Assembly: GCF_020740795.1 (NCBI RefSeq)
Contig: NC_067290.1
Span: 18,051,001-18,115,000, forward strand
Reading direction: 5' to 3'
Length of the DNA: 64,000 nucleotides
Source of the DNA: Apus apus
Lineage: Eukaryota > Chordata > Aves > Apodiformes > Apodidae
The notes under the pieces were generated by a model, which worked only from the letters and a program-made list of their open reading frames with translations, did not search any database and was not told the origin of the DNA. The position numbers and the translations under genes were made by a program. Below are positions 11,901-26,900 of this stretch, piece after piece (within the stretch, counting starts at the first letter, position 1; each line of letters begins with the position of its first letter).

Positions 11901-14900
11901 GCTGGTCAGTGCTAAGACCAGCTCCTGCACGTGCACCTCTTGCCTGGTGAAGGTGTCAAAGGATGTGATGAAGAGATTAGGCAACGGGTCTTGGCTGCAT
12001 AGGAAGCTTACAGAATTTATTTTTTTCCTCCCTCATAAATGTCAGACAAAGCAGAGACTGGCAAAGCATTCACTGCACACTGAATCTTAACCCTAAGTAT
12101 AGGAAAACCACACTATAAAAAAAGGAGTACTGGGTTCAAAAAGTTAACTGGGAGCACTGGGTTACATCTCCCTGTGAGCAAGATGCCACAACTCCAAACT
12201 GAAGAGCAGAAGTCCAGCAGAAGGAGACTACTTCTGACAAGAGAAACCCACCACTTGTCTTCCGCTGACAGAAATCTCTCCTGCACCATAAAACAATGGC
12301 TGATGTGGAAGAATCCCATGAATTTAAGTAGAACAGAAAATGCTTTCATCTTGAAATTCTGGCTCTCAAAGTGCATACATGAATTCTGAAACAGAGAGTG
12401 CAATACTAACACTGCAGTCCAACTTGCAGTCTTGTAAACATGAACTGCTATCTACATAGCTTAAAGTATTACAGTTTGTTAACCATAAATCAAATATAAA
12501 GCATAGCACCATTGTTTCCATGTAAGTGACTCATTTTATGTTAAGAAGTCTGATTATTTCAAGTTACTTTCCCTCTGAAATTCCACAGTGCTTCTTTCAC
12601 AATGAATCCAAGTACTGCATAAGCTAAACTTCATTTTAAAAAATACTTAGAAATGCAAAGCTTTTCAGTACAGCTTACTGATGTGGATGATATTATGAAA
12701 ATATTAATAAAACAGAATTAATATTGGGTTATAAAAAGAAACAGTCTTTATAAGTTATAAGAATACTTTAACTGAGCTTAGAAGCAGCTCCGTGTTGCCA
12801 AAATACCTTCAGTAAGTTGCAGCCAGTCCAAACATCTAACATTTGTACAGCTTCCAAAGTTATATATGATAAATACAAATTATGAAAGATGAATGGATAA
12901 CTCACCACAAAACAGATGCGGAAAAAGGAAAACAATTTATGTGATAGTAAGTACTGGCTGCATTACAGAAATGGAACACTGAGAATTGTTCTACATTAAA
13001 CCCATACCCCTCAGATTTCTCAACTGCCATTACCAAGAAGTTGGTCTTCCCCATCACCTCTGGTGGTCTAGGGAGAGACCACCCCTAACCCTGCAAATTA
13101 TACAATTTGTATTACAATATGGGAATCAAAGGTACTGACACAAAGCAGTGCAGAAGATGTGGATTACAGTGTCAGGATAATGCTATTACAAAAAATACAT
13201 GTATTACCAAAATAACAACAGTGACCATGGACAGGCTTACAGGCACAGTTATTCTCACATGACCCCACCCCTTTACGGTGGAATTTATCCTTCAAAACAA
13301 GAAAAGTCCTTGTAAGGTCAATCAGTTTTAACTCTGACACTGCTTCTGACTGACACCCTTAACACTTGAAGAGAAAACACCACCTGTAGCCTTCCCACTC
13401 ACACTCCATTCTCATCTCACACAATCTAAACATAAGACACCAAATCTGAGCATCATGCAGAGTCCTGGCAGGGAAACAGATTTTTTAAGGGTCTAAAATG
13501 AGCAGCCGGCTCCCATCTTCTCAACCCCATACCCTGTTTGAAGGGCACCCAGTATCAAGATGCTCTAGAACATGATCATGCCTCTTATTAATACTAATAA
13601 TACCACCACACCCCACTGGATTGGCTGCAGATCTGGCTTCCTGACCACGACAGGGCAACTTGCAGCCCATGTGTGCAGCATCTCACAGCTGGCACACACG
13701 GCCCAGCTCTTGCAAGGAGTTCTCAGGGAAGAGTGGGGACTGGGGGTTAGACCACAGACTAAACTATCATCTCATTCAACATTTTTTCTCTCCCATTCTA
13801 CCTCTGTTCTGTCTTGAGAGTTACAGGGCCATGACTGCAAGGGGCAAGGGCACGTGGAAGAGACCAAAGTAGCTACTGACAAGGTTGGAAACCAAACAGG
13901 AAGATGTTATCAGCCTGCAGATCAGCTTCCCGCTTTGATCACAGCTGCACACTCCACAGGCTTAGAAAGGCAACAACTACACAAGCTCATCCTTCCCCCA
14001 GTCAAAACAGAAGAGTCAGCTGAGATGTGCTGACTGAGAAGAGGTGACACAGATTGCTGACCCTTCTGTAGGCAGCCAGGAACTGCCTCCCAACAACTTT
14101 GGAAAATCAAAGTAGTAGCCTGAGGGGGCAAAAAAAATGGCTTTCTTCTTTGCCTTTCCTACCCACAGCAAGGTGCATTCAGACACAGCCTGAAGGAATC
14201 TGAGCTACAGAAAAGTGATGGAATAAACAGAAAAACAACAACAGAAGAAAGAAGAGGAATAACATCAAAGGAAACTGCAGCTAGCAGCTGGGAGGAGAGA
14301 TTAAATCCCTTGTTAAAAATCCATGTTTTACAGGGCTTGCTAAAACATATATAAAGGGGAAATTCTGGTACCATATCCACTTGCCTATCATATTTTTTAG
14401 CCTTCAGGGCAAACAGTGTTTTGCTTTAAGCCTCTTAAGTCAGTACACTACATTACTTGGGTATTGTTATTTACAAAGTGCTGTATGTGCACCTACTGCT
14501 TTACAGACACTGAAGTGACAGCCCAGGCCTTAAATAAGATGAAACATGTAATGAGAGGCATGGCAGCTCAAGATGGCAGTAAACAAAAAACTGTATTAAA
14601 AATATGCATCAAAACAGTGAAACAGGAGACATGTATCATGTGCTTGCAAATTAGTTACTATTTTTAAATCAAAGAACTGTGATCTAAGGATTAAGAGCAG
14701 ATGACTTAGGATGAAAATAAATCTGGGTTTTCTACCAAATTCAGGCACCAACAGTCAACATACTCTGAGTTGTAAGGAAAATTATAGCACTTCCTCTTGT
14801 AAGAATAGAAAAAGCTGGTTTAGTATCATAATAAATTGCACAGAATCTCAAATACTTTCTGCACCAGACACACGAGGTATTTTTTTGAGCTATGCTATCT

Positions 14901-17900
14901 TTATGGAAACAGATAAGACACTACAGAATTACCCAACAACCAGGGGAAACTGAGCCAACTCATAATTACTCTTCACTAGTAAAATATTAAAACTTATCTC
15001 TGTCCAAATTTTTCCTGTTCCCTGTTCAACTAGATGGATTTTGTCTACACAATGGCTAAAACCAGAAATCTGATACTTACAGACAAGTTCTAACCAACCT
15101 TTAACTTTCTTAACCACAAACTACTGAGTTTATTCAGTCTCTCACCATAGCACAGGTCATTCAGACATGCACATTCACAGAGCCTTTTTTCCCCTAGTTC
15201 TGTTTTTCAACATCTTTTTTGAATACAAACTAGGATTAGCCTGTTTTAGCACAGTCCCACAAGTGATGCATTCTAAGGTCATGCCACTTCCTTCTAAATG
15301 ATACTACCCTGCTTCTTCAGCTGAACATTGCACTCACCCTCTCATCTCCTCAGGGATAAATAGGTGCTCAGGTTCAAACTGTTCTCAAGTATGACCCAAC
15401 CTATTATTCTGGAGCTGCTGTCCTCAACTCCGATATTTTCCAATCCATAACTGTGATCTACAATCTTCTACTGTGAATGTACCATCTTATACTTGATTGT
15501 ATTAAAATGCATGTTGTTAACCAGTGCAATTTATATTCTACCTTTAAATCAGTAACTTTTTAGAAGAGCTATGCTGTATTTTCTTACAGATTGTTAAAGA
15601 TACTGGACAATACTCTGACACTCTCTTAACAATGAATTATCTTAAGTTTTCCTAGAACACTGACATATGAGGTGGTACATAAACTGAAATATGCATAAAA
15701 TGAACCTCACAGAGCTTGCAAAGAGACCATTTGAAGGTGCCACTCCCATTGTTGCTACAAGCTTGAAAACCAGCTGGGACATCTAGAAGTTAATACACTA
15801 TTACAGGCCACCAAAGAAGTGAATGAAAAGCAAATCTAATGCAGCATGACTACTCAAAACAGTAAGCAAATGTAGTGCTGCATGCTGAACTAGCTGCCAG
15901 CAGTAGTAATGCCAGCTTGTAAAGTCTGCAAAGAAAGAATTGCAGTAATTGGGGATGAGCTACTATAGCAGTAACTATGTGGTATATACAGGACAGCAAA
16001 GGTGAAGCCCACGCAGCCAGATAAAACACAGCTTTCTTGATGTTTTAAGGAAAACGTGTAATCACAGGAATTGAGATTTTTTTGGTCCATATCTTGGACC
16101 TATATGGCACTTACACCAGAACAGCAAAGGAAAGAATAGACTTCAAATTAAAAATCTGCAAAGACCAACAAGTTGCTTTGCAGGGACTTGTGGGCAAGGG
16201 AATTAAATGGCTATAGTGTTTCCACCATGACAATACTACTAAAGAAGGACAGTGAAAAATACAATCCTCTAATTACAAGATAGATCAAAATAAGGGATTT
16301 TGTGATGGCAGTGATAGGGTTGTTACACTCTGATAAATACCATAACTGGCTACATCAGAACACAAGTTAAAAGCATATGCTAATGGCAAGGCTGCTTTCA
16401 GAGCAGCAACATGAATGCAATTTTTTTTTTCTCTGCACCACCTACTTTGAATACTGGAGTTTTTAATCAAACCTGAAATTACTGCAGCTTTCACTAAGCT
16501 AAGGTTAACATGGGCAGCAATGAAGGTGAAGTAAAACCTAAACTACAGCCCAAGCAGACAGTTGACCACGAAACTACAATGCACATAAAATACAATACAC
16601 TGGGGTGTATTCTTCCTAAAGTCTTACCTATATAAAGTGCTTTAAACATGCTGTACAAATCAGTTTAAACCTACAGAGCCAAGAAGCAGGGTTTTCATCC
16701 AGAACACATTACTACTTATGTTGTTGTTCTTCTGAATCACAGAAGAGGTTAACAGCTGAAAATCAGCATATTCCTCTAACATCCATTAATTTTTCCTGTC
16801 AATACATTTTCCCCCATTAAAGTTCAAAAATTTAATAAACTAACATGTTAGTAATACACCATTTGAAAACCTTTCAGGATAGTTTTATTCCTTGAATCCT
16901 CCTGTCTGAACTTACTATTTTCACAGTAGAGCTACCAAGACAACAGGAGTTACTCTAATCACGCCTCATAAAACCTCATTAGTATCAACCCAGAACACAG
17001 TAAAAAAGTAAAGACAAAAAGATTTTTCAAAGCCTGTTTTTACTCCAGTATTTTGAGTTTTAAAAACCCCAAGTCACTAAAGAAAACAAAAACAAGAAGA
17101 AACAGTTGCAAAAAAAGGCAACCAAAATAGTTTCTGCATACTTTGAAACACTTTTCAAAGCTTTCCAAATCAATGATGAGTTTCACAAATTATTTTAACA
17201 TATCATAGATGTTAAAATTCTATTTACATGCATCTAAAAATCATAATATTTGACTACACAAGCTTAAAAACTATGTAGGCTAAAGTGTTTTCCCAAATGT
17301 AGCAAAAGCTTAAGATACATCTTTCAGGAATGCTGTCTTAGATAATCTGCACACAAATGCTTTTTGCCCTACAAGCAGCATAGAATAGGATATAGGGGGG
17401 CTAGTCTGTGTAATAAAATACAAAGGAAATAAATAAAATGCTCGATGAGAGAACTTAATGCAAATTAATAACAGACCTAAACAGCTATGCAAATACTTAC
17501 ATGAAACTTTTGAAGATTCAGTGTGGTGCAGTGTGTTTAAATGGGCACAACAGCCATTAAACCATAAGCACCACTCAGCCTACTAACATTTTTGTCAAGA
17601 ATCAGTCTTATGCCTTCAAACCCACTCTTTTTTTGCAAATATAAAGACATGGTAACTTGCAAAATACATTTTTAGAGTCAGTTAAAGCCAAGAAAGAGCT
17701 CAGAATAATAAAAAAAAAAAGTTTTCCCTCTACCAAACTTTAAGCCATGCAATGGACTGAAACTGTGATGCTAAAGGTTGATTTCCTTACTTCCTTGTGC
17801 ACTTTACAATCTGACATGTCACAGGCAGTAAAAATCCTAAATATAATGGATTTTATTTTTTCCCCCTGAAACATTTGGGCTCCTTAATGTCTTTGCAACA

Positions 17901-20900
17901 TCAGGTCTTAACACTGCAGGCCCACTTTGCACTATATTGATTAAAACAGTAATTCAGAAAACCTGGGGAAATGAAAAGGGGGCTGAACAATCACAGTCAA
18001 TCACATCACCTCCATGACATGCTGTGAATGTAATTAATCCTACATTTATTTAGAGAAGTTCACACCCTACACATAAAGCAGCAACTCCCTGCTGGCTTCA
18101 GACTAGATAATTATGTTGTACCAAGTACTAGGTTTCGATTATAACAAAGACATGAAAAGGAAAACAGACCTAAGAAGCCAGCCTGCCTTCAGGGTATGTC
18201 TCACTGCAAATCAAGAGAAGCAAATATAACATGCTCAGGAGTATCTGAGTTAGCTTTCATTTAGCTAGTTGCAATAAAGGAAGCAGCTTTTACAGAGACT
18301 ACTGATAAATGCCACCAGGAAGCCTGTTTTTTACTCAAAAGGAAGTATTCCATACTTGAACTGGCATGTTACACCTACAGTCACCAAAATCAGCAAAATT
18401 ACATTTGTCTTAGAGCACACATACAGGTGAAGTTTTGAGTACAGAGCATGCATACATCAAAGCAGCCTATATACTCATACAAAAAATCAAGGTGCAGACA
18501 GAGTTCCACAGGACACACAGCTCATCTCTCCACATACAGATCTCCTTTACTGCAGGAGTTGAAACAACTACAACACAAATAATGATTTTATATTTTGCAA
18601 TAGAACAGATCCTGAATACATATGAGATGGTAAGTTAAAAAATAGAAAAAGTTATAGTGAAAAATACAACAGACAATACATGGGATCAAACACATTACTC
18701 TGCACTAAATGCCTGCTGGACACAAACTCCTAAGAAGTCTCTCAGCTTTCCACCCAGCCACTCATGTCATGGCCAGCAGGCATCATGCTGCCAAGCTACC
18801 AGAAGTTAGATATGTACAACAGTGGACAACAAAGCACCATGTGAATAGAGACTAGCACAAAGGGGAATACAAAGCACTGGAGAAAGACATCAGGCAACAT
18901 AAAGGAACCTCAGTACAGTAAGAGTCAGTGGGTAAACTACTCTGACACCTATAAAGGACACAGCTCCTATGAGGTCACAGACACATCACTCTCCTCCAGC
19001 AGAAGAGAAAAAGTTCTGTTGCAAAAAACCTACTCCTAGATTCCTCTGGTCTTACCAGCCCATATTACAGCCATCAGACAACCAGTGGTTTCCCCACAGC
19101 TCCTTCTCCTCTCCCTCATCTCCTTCTGCTCAGAGTTAGGTGTGAAAAATGGAGAAAAGCTCAGACTTAGAAAACAAATTCAGTTAGAAGTTCACCTTGG
19201 CAGAGCTGACATAAGTATCATAGTGGTTTGTAAAAGCTCTGACCTAAAGAAAAAAAAAGCATGCAAACTAGACAAATTAAATTTAATTTGTTTATGGAAA
19301 TGAAACTAATAACAGAAGTGACAGCAGGGTGGATGAAAAGCTCACTTAGCAGGGGGATCAAATGAAGTGATGACATGTCATTATGACCTCAGGGGTTAAA
19401 GATGCAATTTTCCATCTGGCTGCATCTGGCTTTTCAACAGAAATGTTGACACCACCTGCCGAGATTTACTACAAGCTGCCTCCATAGGTCTTTGTCTAGC
19501 TTTTGTTACCCAGGTTAACCTTTACTTTTCCCCTCTTTTCTGACTAGTTTTGCTGAGCAACATGCTTCCTTTCCTTTCTTCAAAACCCAGTGAACAGTTA
19601 AAAGGGTTTAAGTCCCACTTGATAAAATGCATGAAATTTTTAACTGTAATTTCATAAGCAGCTCAAAGAGAGACACTAGAAACCTAGAAAGCAGGTAAAA
19701 CAAGATTTAAAATTGCAAACAGGAAGATGAAGTTTTAGCTACACTGCTAGTATCTTGCAGTGACCAAGACTTCTAGGAATCTACTTTACAAATAGTCACA
19801 GGTACTCAAATGAAACTTTGGAACTGAAAAACTAGCTTGTACTCATCATACACAATTGACTATTAGCCCCCTTCATGTGTTTTATTCAGCAGCTTAATCA
19901 TTTCCAATTCCACATAGATTGTGCTCAAAATAAATCATCTTTTGCCAGCCCAATGACACATTCACTTATTCATCTAATTTAGCCACAGCCAAGCTATGGT
20001 CTCAAAGCAAATTTGTAATCAGCTATTGACACACTGTTGGCTATCACTGCTTTGTTTCCACATGGAATATTTAAAAACTGGTACGTACCAGGGGTGTTCC
20101 CCTCCTCGAGGCTTAACCTGGATCAGGACTATATGCTTACTACCACTAGATCCACCGATTACATTCTCACCTGTGCCCAACATTTTTTCTAAACCTACAG
20201 TGCCCAGACTTTTCTCTGCAAGTACAGGTGAGCTAAAAAGCTTGGTGCCAGCTGTTTTTGAAGGGCCCAGATTGTCCGCTAAAAAGACCCTATAGTCTGT
20301 TTTAACTGTTTAAACCAAGAGGGTACCAACCTCCACAGGGACTTGGTTACGTACCAGGGAAAGTAGACAAGCAAATAAAAACCCTCCACGTATTTTGAGA
20401 GAGCCCTGGGACTACAGCTATGACAAGAGGAGAAAATAGAAACCAAGAAAGTTAACGAAGCTTGCATGGAGCAAAGAATAGCTAAGAAACAAAACAGAGA
20501 AAACATCCAGACTGATGAGTCTCATAAACAACCTCACCGAAAAAACAACACAAAAATACCTGTAAATACCTTCCCCTCCCAAAGTTCTCTCACCACAAAG
20601 ACAATTTACCTTCTTCCCCTGGAATGGAAGATGTACCACCCCCCTCTCCAGATGCCTTATGTACCAGGGGGAGCTGGGAACTCCTGTCATTATCAGACAA
20701 GTCATCACTCATTCCTAATCTGCTAAGATAATTTCTGAACAACAAGTAAACTTTGTTGTTCCCTTCAACATAATGGAAAAAACAGGTCCCTGTTTTCTTC
20801 ACACATGCTTAACTTCAAGCACAGGCTTCACTGCTGAACTGAACAGGAATGACTCAGACCCATGCTTAAATGCTTTCCTGATTCAGACCTGAAAAATAGG

Positions 20901-23900
20901 AATGGTTTCTGCAGTTCCTCTTTCTCTTGTTCTCCTAATGACAGACAACTATTGTGCCATGTCATTATGACAATAAGATAGCTTAATTGCCCTCTTCCCA
21001 GAAGCTGTCAGTTCTGCTTAACTGGTACACAATGTATGCGTCTGGGAGCAAGTGCGTTAATATGTCAGTCAGTTCTATCTACCATACATTTTCTTCTGCT
21101 GCATTTAAAAGAAAGCCTTAGGTTTTATAACTTGCTAGACATTCTGTTCCTCGATATGGGCAGCAGTGACATTACTGCCTCATGACTCATTTCTTTGTGA
21201 AAGATGCATGAAATAACTTCCATTTACCTTCTTCACCTCTTCTTCAACCTGAACATGAATTTCCCCATACTTCTACTTAAGGTGTGGCCAAAAAAGGCCT
21301 CCTCAAAAATGACAGTGTAAAATGAACTGGCTGTTCCACTAACTGATCAGGATTGATGAATCACAGTGTTTGGAAACACCTGCAGTGGCCTTAAAATATT
21401 TTTCTGCATTGTTACCTACAGGAGCATAGTCACTGAGAGCATACAGAGAAGAATATGAACCAATAATATCTACATGAAGTAATAAGCAGCTGTTAACTGG
21501 AGGACTTTATAAGGAGCACTCTAAGGTCACACCTAAGTATACAGCCCATGCAAGATGGCTCAATTCTCTCTCGTATTATCACTATGATTATTACCAAGTT
21601 CCCTCTATTTCCGTCAATGCTTCTTCTGTCTTGTGCACTTATTCTTTCTCCCAGCGTCTCTTGGTAAATTGTGAACTGGAATGCAACAACTATTTTTAAC
21701 TACTGTTTTCTGGGTCTATATGTTGCTATATTAATCTGACAAGGGCATTTTTTATGTTGGTAATGCCTTGCTTTTCAGAGAAATACTACTTGAAACTCCT
21801 ACATGTATTTTGTGGGGCTTCAGAGAAGGCTGTCTAAACACAAAAAAGGCAGGGAGAAAAAGTAAAAGCTGTATGAAAAGTAAGTATGACAAAAGCAATA
21901 TAAAGCTTAGGAAGATTTGAACATGCAGCTTTCCTCGTTCATGTAATCCATTTCTCACTGATGTCCTACCAATACTCTGGCTTTTAAACCACAGTGAAGT
22001 GGAAGCCAAAGCACATTGCCAGGGAGAGTGAGCTGGCAGGCAACTAGAGGGGCAAGAGTACACAGGGCAGAGATGTGTGACGCTTCTTCTGGTGTTAATC
22101 ATCAATTGCTACAACTGCTACAGTCCATAAATCAACTGTTCCATAGAGATGAAATTATTTGCATGTCCATCTGACCAGAACTGAAAGTTGTCAATTCTAC
22201 TGGCAGTTATAAATCCAATACTGAACGAGGAGTCATTTCCAACCTTTTTCCTAATATTACACAAGTGCTATATAAACATTTTAGTTCTAGGAAAGATCAC
22301 AACAGAATGAATTCCCCAGAAGCTGTTTCTTCCCCAAAACCATTATTAATGAAAAGTCACATTTTATTTAAAATGCAAATCCTCCTTCCCTTCTCCAATG
22401 ATGTCATTACATGAAAAATTGCACTGAATCTCTTTGCTTAAGTAGTAAGAATTGCTGGACAGCCAAGGTTACTAAAAAAAAAAGACTGATCACATTTCCA
22501 TTTGTAGGAGAGAGCATTTCTTATCATTTTACTGGCACTTGATCACAGATGAAGTATGTAAAAACATTTCTCACATCCGTAACTACTTAAGAACTTACTT
22601 GGTTTTTTGAATCCAGACGCAATAGTCTGTAATGAAGAGATCATTAAGGATGTAGGAAGGGTCATTCTCCATAAAAATCTTGTGAATGTCCAGCAGACAC
22701 TTCAAAACTGCAGCTTTTCCTGGAAATAGATTTTGTTTTGTTTCTGTAATTCATTAGAAGTCGTAATAGATAATCTTTACAATCTTCTCACCTTTCAGGT
22801 TTTAATAACTTTGCCATCTACAACCATCTTGTAACTTCAAGATGATTCAGTCTCAGAATGGCAGTAATATGACTATGCCTTCAGCATCCACATCTATGTG
22901 GATGGGAGAGCCTCTGAATTCAGGAGGAAACTCTGCAAGAATACAGCTCCAAGACACAGTCATGCATGTAATCCCCTGCAGCTGAAGCCCCTCCCCCAGT
23001 TTTTCCACTTCTGAGCTGTGCTGGCCCAAACTTCAGCACAGCCTTACAGTGCACCATATTAAAAAAAAAAAAAGGCAAGCTGAAAATTAACATGAAACTC
23101 ACAAAAAATTCTACTTCATCATTTATCCAAGGAAAGAGAATCTGTTTCCCTGTATGCCTACACAAGTAACTGTGTTGGAAAATAACAGTGGGAAGATGCA
23201 GCCTGCAGCTGGGTCAAGCACACAGGAGTCACAGAGTTGTGCAAGCCAGTGTGAGCAACACGGTTGCCTACCATCCAACCACTGCCTTAAATCAGGCAGA
23301 ACTTCTCCTCCTGTTAGTTACAGAATAAGTTGTCAAGCTGAGCCTCAGAAAACTCACTTCAGGCTGATGAAGGTGCCATTTGACATACAGTTGATAAATG
23401 CAATAAAAAGATTAAAAGCTTGAATGTTTTCTCATTCCACAACAAGAAACATTTCAGTAGTCAGTTTAATTTTCTTCATATGCAACCACTGTTTATGAGG
23501 AATTGATTAATGTAAGCTCCAATTAGCTGGATCTCCTCCCTTAGTTTTCTGATCAAAGCTGCTAAAGGGTTAAGTGCTAGAACATGAAAATAGAGAATTA
23601 TTTTCACTGTTTAATGGGGGGAAAAAAAAAACAACACTCAAATGAAAACAGCCACTACTGCAAATGGAATCTAATAACCCTCTCCCAAGAGGCTGGCTCC
23701 TCCTAGGCTATGAAACCTGAACATGGATGAAATTACATTTTACAGATTTAAAAAAAAAAAGAAAAAAAGAAAAAAAGGAAAAAAAAAGATCAGCACTCCC
23801 CCTGCTGTTCATGCACCAAATTTGTTTGCTTGTTTTCGTGTAAATCCATGCTGAAAAAATAGACAGAGAACGATAGTTAAAGGATGTGGAAGATGGAAAT

Positions 23901-26900
23901 AAGGAGAAAGAACCTGGAGAATACAAAGCCATGGCAAACAGAACTGAAAAAACCCACTGGTTTGAAAGAAAGCAATTATAAAATCCCAAATATAACTGAT
24001 TAACTTTTAGATTGTCTCACCATCAATGCTTGTCAAGCCAAGCTTGTCAAACTTTACTATTTTGACTAGCAAGAAGTGTGTTCTTTCAAAAAGAAATTAT
24101 ATGTGGAATTAAAATTTTGCTAATTTTTTAAGGTTCTAGCTGTCAAGCTGCCAGCTTGAACCATTTACCACATCTACTACTGTTACTCATCTGCCAAGTA
24201 ACAATGTAAATTACTGACTGTAACATTAATTCTCAATAAAAAGTAGTCTTTCTTCATAAATTAGTTATGGATTACAGTAGTTTAATGGGGCCTCTAATCA
24301 GGGAGGCTGCAAATCTTGCCAGACTTGGTAGTGTAAGGGAACCCCAAATACATATAGGCAAAAGACACACAGAGAAGGCAAACTATCCAACACTGGCTTT
24401 CAGAAAGTGTGTCTTACACATGCACCTCATAAACAAGAGGGCCTTACACAAAACTGCATTTAACTTCCTGCCAGAGAAATAAAAATTAAGACCTGGAGAG
24501 CAAACACTATTTAAGCCTTAATGTGGGATATTCCAGAACACACAGATTTCTATTTCTATGAAATTCCACACCATAGGATATGCCTTTGGATATCTGCCTC
24601 AGCAGACATCTAGTCTGAACTTCCAGGCTGTGGTTATATATTCAGTAGTATTATTACTTACACTGGCTGAAGGACTCTTTGTTGCACTCCTTTGCCTCCC
24701 TCTCCTCATCAGCTCTTTATGGTGTGCCTCTGCAAGTGTTCATGAAACCAAAAAGCAAATGGGGCCAGAGAACTGGTGAAGCCAAAAGGCTTTTCTGGTA
24801 GTTACATCAGTACAACTCACTGAAACAAAGCAAACCTAAGATGTACTACTTTTAAAATTTATGCTTCTTTGTAGCCCCAGGACTGTAATTTTTTTTAATT
24901 ATCTGTACACTGGACTTAAAAACCCATGGCATAGACAATGAAGTCATGCCAAAGATAACCAATTTCATTTTCTTCACACAGCTTAATGAAGCAAGCACTT
25001 TTAAGTAAAGGGTGAAGGAGAAAAATCTGCTGAGAAAAACAGCAATAAATGTTTAAGAGCAGGCACAAGAAACTTTGATGATAATATTGGGAAAATGTGA
25101 AGGCTATATTTTTAAGTCAGTTTTTGCACAGCTTCTGTGTAAAGTCACAGCTCTGCATTATATTGATCAATAAATACACTGGGTTTTATGCACAGATACT
25201 ATTTCCTCATTGTTAAAAAAACCTAGTTATATTTAGAAGTACAAATTAAAAGATTCCAACTTCTGTAACAGAATCAAATATACTTGATCTTCTAAGATAT
25301 CTGAATTTAAGATTAAGAAATTTAAAGTATATGACTTAAAACATACTCTAATACCCTCTATTTTTTGGTGTGAGGCCTGTGTTAGAGGCAAAGAAGGGTA
25401 ACAACTAACCTGTAATTGGGATATACTGCAAGATGGGATATCAAATCTAAGTACTAAGCCATTGTTTTTCTGAGACAAGGGTGGTTTTCTTTTCCTGATA
25501 TAAAAAAAAACATTAGACTGCTGTTGGGGAGAGGATGAGTTGCAGTTTCAGAGAAAAAAACAGCCAAGAAGCTGAGCAGAAAAGGCAAAAATCGTAAAAG
25601 TCGGAGATCACTGGATTCTTCTGGAGTTCATTGCTATGACAGCTGGTAGATGACAGCCAAAACTTTACTTCTACAGTTTCAGAAATCCAGTTCTTTCCAC
25701 AGATTACTTCAAAAAAGGGTACAATTTGACCCAAGCTCTATATCTGCTTTTTTATATAATAACCTTGATATAATTACACTATCATGCAATTATACCAGCT
25801 TTCATACTGCCTATTTGGAAGCAAAGGAAATTAATAGCCCCATCATTCTATTTTACAGTGTTATTTTTCCTGCAGATTTCTGTATGTTTTTCCACATTTT
25901 CAAGAGCAGCATGCACCTACAAGATAAACTGAAATTTACTATCTCATTAAAGAGGTAACAGCATTCTTAAAAACAAGAAAGAACTCTTATGGACTTTTAA
26001 AGGAGAACATCCTTGTAATAACTTATACAGTTACTACCCAGTAATAACTACCCAATAGTACTGTTTTTAATGAGTAATTATATAATCCTAAATCTAGTGG
26101 TGTTAAGTTCTGTATGGAAAGACAGTGTATTTTATATTGCAGAAAAGAGCTCAAGTTTTGTCTCCATTATCAGCTCACAGGCTGTAACTTCCAAATCAGT
26201 ATTATGCAATGGTAACACAAGGTCAATAAATACCAACAGAACCAGCACACACCACTTGTTACAGACCTACTGAAAAGAAAAAGGGATCATATATTTACAT
26301 AAAAACCACACCTGATAAATTTGTTAGTCAACTGTCCAATGTAGCACATCTGTTTTCTTGGAAGTGGCACTGCAGCTGGATGTACCACTGCATTTCATTA
26401 CCTTTTTTTAATCCTATCCAAAGAACATGTAAATGCAGTAGATATCCCAGCTAACTATGCTGAATTTTGAACAGTTTTGCTGAAACGTTTCAAGTATTAG
26501 AGATGACTAAAACAGCAACTGAAAACATTTGTTGAGGACCTCAACATTAACCAGCTTAATGCACTCGTCTTACAATCCACACTTTGGCAGGAAGGCTTAA
26601 TTCAAAGTAAAAGTGTTTCAACCACACATAAAAATCCTTAATAGCTTAAAAATGCAGCATCCTGTACCTTGGAACTGATCCACCAACACAGCAGTATTAT
26701 TTTTTAAAGTCAAGTGACAAAACTTGAAGCATAACAATTCAGTCCCATCAGAATTCTTTACTATTTTTAAATAAGTTTACTTACTGTGGTTATTATTATC
26801 AAAATACCAGATTATACTATATTTCAACTTCTGTTACCAGCATCCTGAAAGAAACTTCAAGTCAGGATGTGATCAGCTCAAACTGATGTTAACCTTTAAG

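Larger units (their letters stand above)
2924..22598 (-). other. SHQ1 intron 11 (19.7 kb, the largest)
   Basis: The donor is GTAAGT (22598) and the acceptor is TTGTTAAAG (2924). I recognise no CR1, LTR or other interspersed element in nearly 20 kb, only simple A or T runs, an imperfect 28-bp tandem repeat (8358-8411) and a palindrome plus recurring TACCAGGG motifs (20078-20669). Many ORFs of 60-120 codons occur on both strands; none resembles a known protein. Confidence 0.55.
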
